Part shown: in pieces, positions 16,071-24,368 of the stretch | Position numbering within the stretch: the stretch's first letter is position 1 | Layout: each line of letters begins with the position of its first letter | Made by a program: the position numbers and the translations under genes | Notes under the pieces: model-generated | What the model saw: the letters and a program-made list of their open reading frames with translations, nothing else | Database searches by the model: none | What the model was told of the DNA's origin: nothing | Source of the DNA: Nocardia nova NBRC 15556 | GTDB lineage: Bacteria > Actinomycetota > Actinomycetes > Mycobacteriales > Mycobacteriaceae | Reading direction: 5' to 3' | Assembly (NCBI RefSeq): GCF_001613005.1 | Contig: NZ_BDBN01000070.1 | Span: 1-56,164, forward strand | DNA length: 56,164 nucleotides

Positions 16071-17510
16071 TCACCGCACGTCGAGATAGATGCTCTTCAC
16101 GTTCTGGTAGCTCGACAGCCCCTCCGGGCCCAGCTCACGGCCCATGCCGCTGTTCTTGATTCCGCCGAACGGCGCGGTCGGGTCGTTGGAGTATCCGTTG
16201 ATTCCGACCGTGCCCGAGGCGACGCGGCGCGCGAATCGGGCGCCGCGATCCGCGTCCGCCGTCCATACCGTGCCGCCGAGCCCGTAGTCGGAACCATTGG
16301 CGATGGCCACGGCCTCGTCCTCGTCGGCGTAGGGAATCACTGACAGCACCGGCCCGAAGATTTCTTCCCGGGCGATCGTGTGGTCGGGCCGCACGTCGGC
16401 GAAGATCGTCGGTTCGACGAACCAGCCACGATCGGAGGCGCGGCCGCCACCGGCGGTGACGCGGGCGCCGTCCTTGCGCCCGACCGCGATATAGCCTTCG
16501 ACCCGTTCGCGTTGCCGGGCGGAGACCAGCGGTCCCATCTGCGTGGCGTCCGAGAGCGGATCGCCCACCGTGATGCCCTTGGCGAGATCGGTGATCGTGT
16601 CGACGATCTCGTCATAGCGCGCGGCCGGCGCCAGGACACGGGTGCACAGCCAGCAGATCTGCCCATTGTTCAGCAAGGTCGCACCGAAGAAGGATTCGAT
16701 GTCCGCGGCGAGATTCGCATCGTCGAGCACGATGGCGGCCGATTTGCCGCCCAATTCCAGCGTCACCGGTCGCAGCAGTTCGCCGCAGGTGCGTGCGATC
16801 GCGCGGCCGGCGGCGGTCGATCCGGTGAACGACACCTTGTCGACACCCGGGTGCGCCACCAGGTAGGCGCCGAGTTCACGCCCGCCGGGTACCACATTGA
16901 GCACACCGGCCGGCAGTCCGGCCGTCACCGCGGCCTCGGCCATCAGGAATGCGTCCAGCACGGTTTCCGGCGCGGGCTTGAGAACCACGGTGCATCCGGC
17001 CGCCAGTGCCGGCGCGATCTTCAGAAACGTGATGGCCTGCGGCACATTCCACGGCACGATGGCGGCGACCACACCGATCGGCGACCGTGTGACCGCGGTG
17101 GAGCCGCCGAGCATGCCGGGCCGGATCTCGTCCTCCTGATCGGCGACCATGCCACCGTAGTACTGCAGAAGCAGTGCGGGAAAGCCACTTTCGAACTGTC
17201 GGGCCAGGCCGATCGGCATACCGTTCTGGCTGCTGACCCGGCGTGCGGTGTCCTCGCCCCGCTCCTGCAGCTTGTCGGCGAACTCGGCGAGTACTTGCGC
17301 GCGGCGTGCGCCGTCCCACTGCGCCCAGCCGGCAGGATCGTCGAAGGCCGCCCGGGCCGCGGAGACCGCGGCGTCGATATCGGCCTCCCTGCCCTCGGGC
17401 ACGGAGCCGATGCGCTCCTCGGTGGCCGGTGAGATCACCGGGATGATCGAACTCGTGGCCGGGGCGACCCAGCGTCCGTCGAGATAGAGGTCGGTGTAAT
17501 CGATGGTCAT
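16071..17510 (-). CDS. NAD(P)-dependent aldehyde dehydrogenase
   Basis: A 479-aa ALDH-superfamily enzyme. The catalytic Glu region is LELGGKSAAI, the nucleophilic Cys is in NNGQIC, and the cofactor-binding block VVAAIVPWNVPQ and the FTGSTAAG motif are present, as is the C-terminal PFGGIKNSGMGRE. It is the last gene of the block P450-reductase-alcohol dehydrogenase-ALDH and is separated from the alcohol dehydrogenase by 25 bp. The likely job is to oxidise the aldehyde made from a P450-derived alcohol to a carboxylate, as proposed for the P450terp operon. Confidence 0.9.
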   Translation of the reverse strand: MTIDYTDLYLDGRWVAPATSSIIPVISPATEERIGSVPEGREADIDAAVSAARAAFDDPAGWAQWDGARRAQVLAEFADKLQERGEDTARRVSSQNGMPIGLARQFESGFPALLLQYYGGMVADQEDEIRPGMLGGSTAVTRSPIGVVAAIVPWNVPQAITFLKIAPALAAGCTVVLKPAPETVLDAFLMAEAAVTAGLPAGVLNVVPGGRELGAYLVAHPGVDKVSFTGSTAAGRAIARTCGELLRPVTLELGGKSAAIVLDDANLAADIESFFGATLLNNGQICWLCTRVLAPAARYDEIVDTITDLAKGITVGDPLSDATQMGPLVSARQRERVEGYIAVGRKDGARVTAGGGRASDRGWFVEPTIFADVRPDHTIAREEIFGPVLSVIPYADEDEAVAIANGSDYGLGGTVWTADADRGARFARRVASGTVGINGYSNDPTAPFGGIKNSGMGRELGPEGLSSYQNVKSIYLDVR

Positions 17511-17535
17511 GATGGTGCCTTCTGCTCCGGACGGT

Positions 17536-18639
17536 TCAGTCGTGGACGAGAACGGGTTTGAGGACTTCGCCGCGATGTTGCGCCGCGACCGCGTCGTTGA
17601 TCTTGGTGAAGTCGAAGGTGGTCACCAGCTTGTCGATCGGGAACCGGCCGGCCCGGTACAGCTCGATCAGTTCCGGGATGAATTCGTCCGGAACGCTGTC
17701 ACCTTCGATGATGCCGACGACCGTGAGGCCCAGCACCAACGTCTCGATCACCGAAATCGGCAGTGCGGCTTCGGGATCGGCGGGCACACCGATCAGGCCG
17801 AGTTTTCCGTGGAAGGTCATCGACTTGACCAGACCGTCGATCACCGCCGGTATGCCGGAGGTATCGATGGCGTAGTCGACACCGGCGGCGACGATGGCGC
17901 GAACCTGCTCCGCGACCGGACCCGCTGCGGGGTCGATGGCGTGTGTCGCGCCGAGTTCGATCGCGAGCTCACGGCGCGCGGCATGGGGTTCGACGACGAT
18001 GATGGTCGTGCACCCCCGGACGACGGCTGCCATGACGGCGGCCAGGCCCACCGATCCGGCCCCGGCGACCAGCAGCGACGAGCCCGACCGGCACGCGAGT
18101 GAACGCAGCACCGCGCCCGCTCCGGTCTGGAGACCGCAACCGATCGGCGCGATGATTTCGGCCGGGAGGTCAGCGGGTGCCTTCACCACATTGCGCTCCA
18201 AGGCCACGCTGTAGGTGGCGAACGAGGACTGTCCGAAAAACTGTCCGGTGATCGCCTCGGCGCCCGCCGACAGCGGTGCGGTGCCGTCGTCGCGCAAGCC
18301 GCCGTAGTTCAGCTGCGTGAAGGTGTGGCAGTACGACGGTGAGCCGGCGCGGCAGGACGGGCAGGTTCCGCAACTGGCGAAGGTGATCGCGACTCGATCA
18401 CCCGGCGCCACCTTGGTGACGCCGTCGCCGATCGCCTCGACCACACCACACCCTTCGTGACCGAAGACCGCGGGCAGCGCGACCGGCAGCGCTCCGTCGC
18501 GAGCGGCAAGGTCGGTGTGGCAGATTCCGACCGCCTCGATCCGCACCAGCACCTCCCCGGGATTCGGTCCGTCGATGGTGATGGTCTCGAGTGAGAAGTC
18601 GCTGTGCGGGGCGCGGGCGACCGCGGCCAATGCTTGCAT
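17536..18639 (-). CDS. Zinc-dependent alcohol dehydrogenase (aryl/allylic-alcohol type)
   Basis: A 367-aa medium-chain dehydrogenase. Catalytic zinc ligands are in GICHTD and FGHEGCG. The structural zinc has four Cys spaced as in CGTCPSCRAGSPSYC. The NAD-binding motif is VAGAGSVGLAAV. The overall pattern resembles benzyl-alcohol, geraniol and perillyl-alcohol dehydrogenases. ATG 18639 follows AAGGA and lies 2 nt after the reductase stop. It would oxidise a primary, probably allylic or benzylic-like alcohol produced by the P450. The open frame upstream of this start is antisense noise. Confidence 0.88.
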   Translation of the reverse strand: MQALAAVARAPHSDFSLETITIDGPNPGEVLVRIEAVGICHTDLAARDGALPVALPAVFGHEGCGVVEAIGDGVTKVAPGDRVAITFASCGTCPSCRAGSPSYCHTFTQLNYGGLRDDGTAPLSAGAEAITGQFFGQSSFATYSVALERNVVKAPADLPAEIIAPIGCGLQTGAGAVLRSLACRSGSSLLVAGAGSVGLAAVMAAVVRGCTTIIVVEPHAARRELAIELGATHAIDPAAGPVAEQVRAIVAAGVDYAIDTSGIPAVIDGLVKSMTFHGKLGLIGVPADPEAALPISVIETLVLGLTVVGIIEGDSVPDEFIPELIELYRAGRFPIDKLVTTFDFTKINDAVAAQHRGEVLKPVLVHD

Positions 18640-18641
18640 GA

Positions 18642-19925
18642 TCAGATCCTTCGTGTTTCGGTGCGATCGCTTGCGGCGACCGGTGTGTGATCGACCCCTT
18701 GCGTGGCATGACGCAGGGAGGTAGCCGGGTCGGCCAGGGCACTGCGATCGAGCCGCGCCCTGGTGCCGATGAACTTCTTTCCGGCCATGAAATCCGCTGC
18801 GGCGTTGACGGTTTCGACGCAGTGGGCGCGCCCGTCGATGTCCAGGTGGAACAGTGCGCAGGAGCCGGTGCCGGGGTCGCCGCGCAGCACCGCCGCGGTG
18901 CCCGGTGCCGGTACTCCGGCCATCTTCATCTTCAGGTCGAACTGATCCGACCAGGACCACGGCACCTCGTGCGCGGGGACCGGTTCGCCGGTGATGACGG
19001 CGGCGGCCTGTCTGGCCTGTTCCGTGGCGCTCGGAATGCTCTCCAGCCGGACCAGTGCCCCGAGACCCTCGTGCAGCCGATGGGTGACATCGCCGATGGC
19101 CAGGATGTGCGGATCGCTGGTGCGGGCGGCCCCGTCGACGACGATGCCCGCCATGCAGTCCAGCCCCGCATCGCGGGCGAGAGTGTCCTCGGGAGCCGCG
19201 CCGATACCGACAACCACAGTGTCGCAATCGATATCGGTGCCGTCGCCCAGCCGCACGCCCCGGACTTTTCCGTCGCGGCCGAGAATTTCGCGCACGTCGG
19301 CGCCGGTGACGATGCGGGTGCCGCGTGCGAGATGACTGTCGGTGAGGATGCGCGACAATTCGGGGCTCGCCACGCGCGCCAGTACTCGGTCCTCACGTTC
19401 GATGACGGTCACCTCGCACCCGCGAGCTCGTGCGGCCGCGGCCACCTCGAGTCCGACGTAGCCGGCGCCGACGATGGCGATGCGCGCGCCGGCGAGCACC
19501 GCGGCCCGCAGCTTGGTGGCATCGGCGAGGGTTCGCAGCGCGAGCACGCCGGCGAGATCGGCTCCGGGAACCGGGAGGGCACGGGGAGTGGCACCGGTGG
19601 CGAGGACCAGGGTGTCGTAACGGACGGTCTGTCCGGACCGCGTGGTCACCGTCCGTGCCGCGCGATCGATACCGACCACCGGGTCGTCCAGGTGAAGTTC
19701 GATGTCGTTGTCGGCGTAGAACGATTCGGGCCGCAGCCACTGCAGATAGTCGTCGCTGTCGTACTTCTTCGACAATGGCGGCCGATGATACGGCGGGACC
19801 GGTTCGGCGCCGTACATCACCACGCGACCGGTGAACCTCTGCTGCCGGAGCAGGCCGGCGAGCGTGCCGCCGGCCTGTCCCGCTCCGACGATCACCACGG
19901 TGTGAGCCGGAAGATCGGTGCGCAT
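18642..19925 (-). CDS. FAD-dependent ferredoxin reductase (terpredoxin reductase type)
   Basis: A 427-aa flavoprotein paralogous to the one at 4682. Landmarks: FAD site GAGQAG near the N-terminus, PPYHRPPLSKKY, the NAD(P)H site GAGYVGLEV, and ILAIGDVT. ATG 19925 follows the P450 stop after 5 nt, with no better start in between. It would feed electrons to the ferredoxin encoded divergently at 21479. It differs from the first reductase by a C-terminal tail (ATQGVDHTPVAASDR). Confidence 0.91.
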   Translation of the reverse strand: MRTDLPAHTVVIVGAGQAGGTLAGLLRQQRFTGRVVMYGAEPVPPYHRPPLSKKYDSDDYLQWLRPESFYADNDIELHLDDPVVGIDRAARTVTTRSGQTVRYDTLVLATGATPRALPVPGADLAGVLALRTLADATKLRAAVLAGARIAIVGAGYVGLEVAAAARARGCEVTVIEREDRVLARVASPELSRILTDSHLARGTRIVTGADVREILGRDGKVRGVRLGDGTDIDCDTVVVGIGAAPEDTLARDAGLDCMAGIVVDGAARTSDPHILAIGDVTHRLHEGLGALVRLESIPSATEQARQAAAVITGEPVPAHEVPWSWSDQFDLKMKMAGVPAPGTAAVLRGDPGTGSCALFHLDIDGRAHCVETVNAAADFMAGKKFIGTRARLDRSALADPATSLRHATQGVDHTPVAASDRTETRRI

Positions 19926-19930
19926 TGCTG

Positions 19931-21253
19931 TTACCGGTCGAACTCGATCGCCACGGGCATGTTCTTGAGCCCGCCGACGAAATTGGTCTGGATGAACCGC
20001 GTATCTCCGGTCGGAGTAACCGACTTCACGTGCGGCAGGAGCTCTTCGAACATGACGCGCAATTCGAGTTTGGCCAGATGCTGCCCGATGCACATGTGCG
20101 GGCCGTAGCCGAAGGCGATGTGCTTGTTGGGCCGGCGGGTCAGGTCGAAGCGGTCCGGATCCGGGTTGGCGTCGGCGTCCCGGTTGCCGGACTGATACAG
20201 CAGCATGAAGCGGTCACCGGCGTGAATCTCGCGCCCGCGCAGGGTGTAGTCCTGCGTCGCCATGCGCATGAAGTGCTTCACCGGCGAGGCCCACCGCAGC
20301 GACTCGTTGACCAGGTGCGGAACCAGCGACAGATCGTTGCGGACGAGTTCGAGCTGGTCCGGGTGCCGGGCCAGCTCCAGCAGACCACCCGCGAGGGTGC
20401 TGGAGGTGGTGTCGTGGCCGGCGGTCGCGATGGCGATGAAATAGCCGTAGTAGACCTCGTTCTTGTAGTACTCGCCGTCGGCATTGCGTGCCGATGCGAT
20501 CACCGTCGCGAGATCGTCGCGCGGATTGGCGCGCCGATCCTGAAGCAGCGCTTCGAAATACGCGAAGAAGTCCTGAATCGTCGCCACCCACTGCCGGGCG
20601 GCGGCATCCGGGCTCAGCGGTTCGACATCGGTGCGGGCCGCGTCCGGATCGGCGGTGCCGAAGAATTCCTGGGTCAGCGACATCATCTTGGGCTCATCGC
20701 TTTCCGGCACGCCGAACAGGCTCATGATCACGTGCAGCGGATACTGCAGCGCGAAGTCCTTGACGAAGTCGATCCGCCCGTCGGTCTCGAGCAGCCGCGC
20801 CACCGCGGACTTGGCCAGCTCGCGGATCACCGATTCCCACTGCGCCAGGTTCTGCGGCCGAAACCAGTCCAGCGCAATATCTTTGATCTCGGTGTGCTCC
20901 GGCGGATCGAGGTAGGTGAGGGTTTCCAGAATCCGCAGGCTGCCGTTGTTGATGCTCTTGGTGAACGCGTCGCCGGCCTGATTGGCCAGGATCGGATTGA
21001 CCGACCCCTTGTCCTCGCCGCCCGCGCTGGTGAAGATGTCGGGCTGGCGTTCGATCTCCATGAGGTCGGCGTGCTTGCTGACCAGCCACAGCGGGTCGTA
21101 GCCCTCGACGACCGCGCGGCCCAGCGGATTGTTCTCCCGCAGCCAGCGGTAGGCCTCGAACAGCGCGTCGTTGTCACGGTGGCCCTCGGGAAGCACGATC
21201 TGCCGGGCGATGGTGTCCGGGATCAACTCGGTGGCCTGCTCCGTGGTGCTCAT
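19931..21253 (-). CDS. Cytochrome P450, CYP108 (P450terp)-like, second copy
   Basis: A 440-aa P450 with AGHDTT at 278-283, ExxR at E317-R320 and the heme loop FGYGPHMCIG with Cys388. It is clearly paralogous to the P450 at 2548 over its whole length, and its N-terminus (IPDTIARQIVLPEGH) and C-terminus (TNFVGGLKNMPV) are again close to P450terp. GAGGAGAGACA precedes ATG 21253. It heads the unit P450-reductase-alcohol dehydrogenase-aldehyde dehydrogenase. The two copies may act on successive positions or on different substrates. Confidence 0.92.
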   Translation of the reverse strand: MSTTEQATELIPDTIARQIVLPEGHRDNDALFEAYRWLRENNPLGRAVVEGYDPLWLVSKHADLMEIERQPDIFTSAGGEDKGSVNPILANQAGDAFTKSINNGSLRILETLTYLDPPEHTEIKDIALDWFRPQNLAQWESVIRELAKSAVARLLETDGRIDFVKDFALQYPLHVIMSLFGVPESDEPKMMSLTQEFFGTADPDAARTDVEPLSPDAAARQWVATIQDFFAYFEALLQDRRANPRDDLATVIASARNADGEYYKNEVYYGYFIAIATAGHDTTSSTLAGGLLELARHPDQLELVRNDLSLVPHLVNESLRWASPVKHFMRMATQDYTLRGREIHAGDRFMLLYQSGNRDADANPDPDRFDLTRRPNKHIAFGYGPHMCIGQHLAKLELRVMFEELLPHVKSVTPTGDTRFIQTNFVGGLKNMPVAIEFDR

Positions 21254-21366
21254 TGTCTCTCCTCGCTCGATCGGGAAGTGGTACCCAGCGTGGCAGCGGG
21301 ACAGGTGAGTCACATCACACCGATGCCGGAACAGTGTCGGCAAAAAGGGGGATTTGCGGGGCGGGA

Positions 21367-21390
21367 ATCACCCCGATGGCCGATGGTGAT
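21367..21390. promoter_or_regulatory. Inverted repeat between divergent P450 and ferredoxin genes
   Basis: ATCACC (21367-21372) and GGTGAT (21385-21390) are exact inverted arms spaced by 12 bp, inside the 225-bp divergent promoter region. It could be an operator for one of the neighbouring LuxR-type regulators; position is the only support. Confidence 0.3.
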
Positions 21391-21478
21391 CGGCCGTCGT
21401 GGGGATGTCTGCCCACCTGCGCGCTTCCAGACTGGAATCGCTGGTACGCAGCGTTTTCACCTGTCGGAGGAGGACCCC

Positions 21479-21802
21479 ATGCCCACCGTTGTCTATCGAT
21501 TGCCCGACGGCACGGCCCATTCGGTCGACGTTCCCGCGGGCCAGACAGTGATGGACGGATCCGTACGGAACAATCTGCCCGGGATCGTCGCCGAATGCGG
21601 CGGGAGCTGTTCGTGCGCCACCTGTCACGTGTACGTGTCGGACGAGTCCGCCGCCGCCTTCGGCGAGCCGTCCATGGAGGAGCAGGATCTGCTCGAATTC
21701 CTCGACGGGGCGCGCAGCTGCTCTCGGCTGGCCTGTCAGCTGGTGCTGGATGCGGAGATGGAGCCGATCACCGTGACGGTGGCGCAATCGAACGGTGCGT
21801 GA
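21479..21802 (+). CDS. [2Fe-2S] ferredoxin, terpredoxin type, second copy
   Basis: A 107-aa ferredoxin with the ligand set C40, C46, C49 and C86 in the same places as the paralogue at 3946. ATG 21479 is preceded by GGAGGAGG. The frame is open far upstream (to 19925) but only the last 107 codons are ferredoxin; the rest is antisense to the P450. It is transcribed divergently from the P450, unlike the first module. Its 3' end overlaps the 3' end of the LuxR-type gene on the other strand by 35 bp. Confidence 0.93.
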   Translation: MPTVVYRLPDGTAHSVDVPAGQTVMDGSVRNNLPGIVAECGGSCSCATCHVYVSDESAAAFGEPSMEEQDLLEFLDGARSCSRLACQLVLDAEMEPITVTVAQSNGA

Positions 21803-22751
21803 GAGCTCCGGCGGAATGGCGGGCGATCAATTCACTGCGGTTGATCGCCCCCAGCTTTCGCAGAATCCGTTTGACGTGCGATTTCACCGTGTCGACGGTG
21901 ATGACCAATTCGGTGGCGATCGCGGTATTGGACGAGCCTGTGAGTACCAGGCGCAATACTTCGCTCTCCCGTTCGGTCAGCGGTTCCATCCATGGGGGAG
22001 CGGGCGGTGCGGGCTCTCGCGCCGTCTCCGCGGCCGGGGCATCGGTTTGGCCTTCGCGTGCGACACCACTCGATCGCAGCAGCTCGAGCTGACGGGCTCT
22101 GCGCGCGACCAATCCGAGTCGCCGCAGGCATCCGCCGAGCACCTCCAGCACCAGTGCGGCCGAATCGTGCTGTGCGGCATCGGATGTCTGCGCCACATGA
22201 ACGACGAGGGCGGGCGTGTCGCCGACGGTGGCGACCATGATCGTGCAGTCCTGCGGGAACAACTGCCTCAGCGCCGGTACCGGCCGGCCGGTTATCGGAG
22301 CGCCCCCGGCGGTGATGACGCGCGACTCCGCCGATCCGGGCAGCAGCGGGTAGTCTGCCGGGATCGCCCCCGCCTGACCGGACTCGTAGATCGCGACCGG
22401 CACGGCCCGATCGGCTTCCACACTCGAGGCGAGCACCCGCTCGGCGGAGCAGATATCCGCCAATGCCGCGCATGCACGCCGGAGCAGCACAGTGCCCGAG
22501 GAGGCATCGGTGAGGTCCGCGACTGCCCGATCGAGGCGCTGAGCCGCGCGGCGAAGCTCATCGATCTCCTTGTCCCGCAACGCTTGTTCTCGCTCCAGGC
22601 GTTCGGCGAGTTGACGCCCGAGCTCGGTCAGTCGAGGACCTGAGGCCGTGCGCATCGCGGCGACGAGTTCGTCCGCGGTCGGCTCGATGTCATGCGCGTC
22701 CCGGCTTGCGCGGTGACGCTCCGCTGCATAGTCTCCTGCTGAGCTGCTCAT
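21768..22751 (-). CDS. LuxR-family regulator with GAF-like domain (1)
   Basis: A 327-aa protein. The N-terminal third is a charged coiled-coil-like region (about 30-75, EREQALRDKEIDELRRAAQR), followed by a GAF-like sensory domain, then a LuxR helix-turn-helix at about 258-313 (LTERESEVLRLV, TVKSHVKRILRKLG). There is no receiver domain, so it is not a classical response regulator. An upstream in-frame ATG (22769) is possible. It lies next to a second, similar regulator and to the ferredoxin and P450 genes, so control of the P450 blocks is a reasonable guess. Confidence 0.82.
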   Translation of the reverse strand: MSSSAGDYAAERHRASRDAHDIEPTADELVAAMRTASGPRLTELGRQLAERLEREQALRDKEIDELRRAAQRLDRAVADLTDASSGTVLLRRACAALADICSAERVLASSVEADRAVPVAIYESGQAGAIPADYPLLPGSAESRVITAGGAPITGRPVPALRQLFPQDCTIMVATVGDTPALVVHVAQTSDAAQHDSAALVLEVLGGCLRRLGLVARRARQLELLRSSGVAREGQTDAPAAETAREPAPPAPPWMEPLTERESEVLRLVLTGSSNTAIATELVITVDTVKSHVKRILRKLGAINRSELIARHSAGALTHRSIAPPSR

Positions 22752-22802
22752 GCGGTGTCCATCGCGCATGAGCGGCGGACTTGCGCGGTGACGCTCCGCT
22801 GC
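22705..22802. repeat. 23-bp direct repeat pair at the luxR1 start
   Basis: The 23-bp sequence at 22705-22727, beginning CTTGCGCGGTGACG, recurs exactly at 22780-22802. One copy lies within the luxR1 N-terminal codons (reading AAERHRAS) and the other just upstream of the chosen start. No integrase or tRNA is near. Confidence 0.7.
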
Positions 22803-22893
22803 CTCCACCGGTCCCGACCTCCTGATGGCGTGCCCTCGGCGGCGGTCGGCTCCCACGCGATCGGAGGTCCGGCTGTGCGCTCGTCGCGCTCGC

Positions 22894-24042
22894 TCATGCC
22901 GAAAGTCCTGGCGGCGAACGGTGGCCGGCGTAGAGGGCGGCGGCTTCCGCGCGGGTGCTGACGCCGATCTTTTTGAAGATGCGCTGCACATGGGATTTCA
23001 CGGTGCCGTCGGAAATGCACAGTTGCCGCGAAATCGCGCCGTTGGTGGCGCCACTGGCGATCAGCGCCAAAACGTCTCGTTCACGGGCGGTGAGCGTGGC
23101 GGGGTAATGCGTTGCGTGCGAGGTGTATTCGTGTTCCTCGGAATGTTCGACGGGCCTGCCGTCGAGGTCGTCGAACGCGACCTCCGCGTCCTCCAGCTCG
23201 CGCAGCGCGCGCTGAAGTGTGTTCAATTCCGCCGTGGTGCGGCGATTCTGTTCGGTGATCGAGGCGTGCAACCGCGCCGATTCCGCCGACAGCGCGCACG
23301 CCTGCGCCAAGGTGGTGATCAGGTGGAAGTCCGCCTCGTTGAGATCGTTGTCGTGGCGGTCGACATGGACGATCGCGATCGCCCGATTCGCGACGACGAT
23401 CGGTACCGCGAGATAGCCTGCCGGGCGGCTCAGGTCCAGTAGCGGCCGATATGTGTGGCGGTTGACCTCGGCCGGTCCGACCGCGTACGAGCGGCGACGC
23501 CGAACCAGCTCCGCCTCCCGCGGCGCATCGCGCAGTGGGATCGACCTGCCGTCGACCGCGGCGACCAGTGGATCGTAGTCATGACCCAGTCCCGGATTCA
23601 CCGACACCGATACCGGCGCCCAATGCGACCCCGAAACCACCGAGTACATCGCCTTGCCGTAGCCCAGCGCGGTGCACAACTCGCTGGTCAGCACGCTCGA
23701 CAGGCACGCTTTGGGAGCGCTGTCGATCGCCCGTACGACACGAGTCAAACCGCCGAACTGCTTGCTGTGCACGTGAATCCGGCGGGCGATGTCGGCCCGG
23801 ATGGCCTTGTCGACGGTCATCAGGATGGTCGCGACCTCGGCGGTCACCTCCGGATCCGGCAGGCCCGCGCGCAGCGCGCGACCGGCGTAGTCACGCACCA
23901 GCGACAGGCTCGGATTGAACTCCTGCAATCGGAGGAGTTCGGGTTCGGGACCGAGCAACTCCAGTAGTCGCGTGAAGGCTTGTTCGGCGACGTGGGCGTC
24001 GCTTTCCGGGCGAGTCCGCGTCGTTGCTGACTGCACAGCCAC
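22894..24042 (-). CDS. LuxR-family regulator with GAF domain (2)
   Basis: A 382-aa regulator with a helical N-terminus, a GAF-type domain in the middle (PLLDLSRPAGYLAVPIVV, then IAIVHVDRHDNDLNEAD), a helical linker and a LuxR HTH beginning at about 317 (LTARERDVLALIAS, TVKSHVQRIFKKIG). The frame opens at GTG 24048, but there AAGGAG would overlap the start; GTG 24042 has AAGGAG at a 5-nt spacing and is chosen. A strong palindrome lies 77 bp upstream. Possibly a ligand sensor for the catabolic genes. Confidence 0.82.
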   Translation of the reverse strand: MAVQSATTRTRPESDAHVAEQAFTRLLELLGPEPELLRLQEFNPSLSLVRDYAGRALRAGLPDPEVTAEVATILMTVDKAIRADIARRIHVHSKQFGGLTRVVRAIDSAPKACLSSVLTSELCTALGYGKAMYSVVSGSHWAPVSVSVNPGLGHDYDPLVAAVDGRSIPLRDAPREAELVRRRRSYAVGPAEVNRHTYRPLLDLSRPAGYLAVPIVVANRAIAIVHVDRHDNDLNEADFHLITTLAQACALSAESARLHASITEQNRRTTAELNTLQRALRELEDAEVAFDDLDGRPVEHSEEHEYTSHATHYPATLTARERDVLALIASGATNGAISRQLCISDGTVKSHVQRIFKKIGVSTRAEAAALYAGHRSPPGLSA

Positions 24043-24118
24043 TGTCACTCCTTGCGCCTGCGGTCACCGACGTGCGGCGGTACTCGTCGACGACGACGCC
24101 ATGTGACCCAACGCACAC

Positions 24119-24138
24119 CATACCATGTATATGGTATG
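24119..24138. promoter_or_regulatory. Strong palindrome upstream of luxR2
   Basis: CATACCAT and ATGGTATG form perfect 8-bp arms around the 4-nt spacer GTAT. The size and symmetry fit a dimeric regulator; autoregulation by the adjacent LuxR-type protein is possible. Confidence 0.55.
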
Positions 24139-24214
24139 TCCAAATGTGGCGGTCGATCCAATTCGCCGTAAGAGAGTGGATTTCTCGTTATCGGGGTAAT
24201 CGCGTTCTTCGGCA

Positions 24215-24239
24215 ATTAGCATACAGATTGTCTCGTAAC
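24215..24239. promoter_or_regulatory. TetR-type operator candidate upstream of SGNH hydrolase
   Basis: ATTAGCATACAG-A-TTGTCTCGTAAC is an imperfect 12-1-12 palindrome (7 of 12 positions symmetric). The 14-mer ATTGTCTCGTAACT (24227-24240) is exactly repeated, inverted, at 26488-26501 beside the TetR gene. Confidence 0.55.
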
Positions 24240-24368
24240 TAGGTGGGTGCACGGGACCGCCGTGAGGGCCGTGGCCCGCGCCGGGGCGCTGACGGTCGCT
24301 TGGAGGCGGTCGTGGTCGCTTTCAAGGCGCGGCAACCATGTGCCTCACCCCGAATCGAAGGGCGTCAA

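Larger units (their letters stand above)
24043..24368. other. Divergent intergenic region luxR2 / SGNH hydrolase
   Basis: A 326-bp stretch without a convincing gene and AT-richer than its flanks in the middle part. It contains the palindrome at 24119-24138 and the TetR-type operator candidate at 24215-24239, so it should hold the promoters of both flanking genes. Confidence 0.6.

Noticed and set aside
19925..21802. A 625-codon plus-strand frame ending in ferredoxin
   Set aside because: The first 518 codons are antisense to the P450 and have His/Arg/Gly-rich, non-protein-like composition; GGAGGAGG marks the real start at 21479.
24043..24048. GTG at 24048 as start of luxR2
   Set aside because: AAGGAG overlaps this codon, leaving no spacer; GTG 24042 has correct 5-nt spacing.
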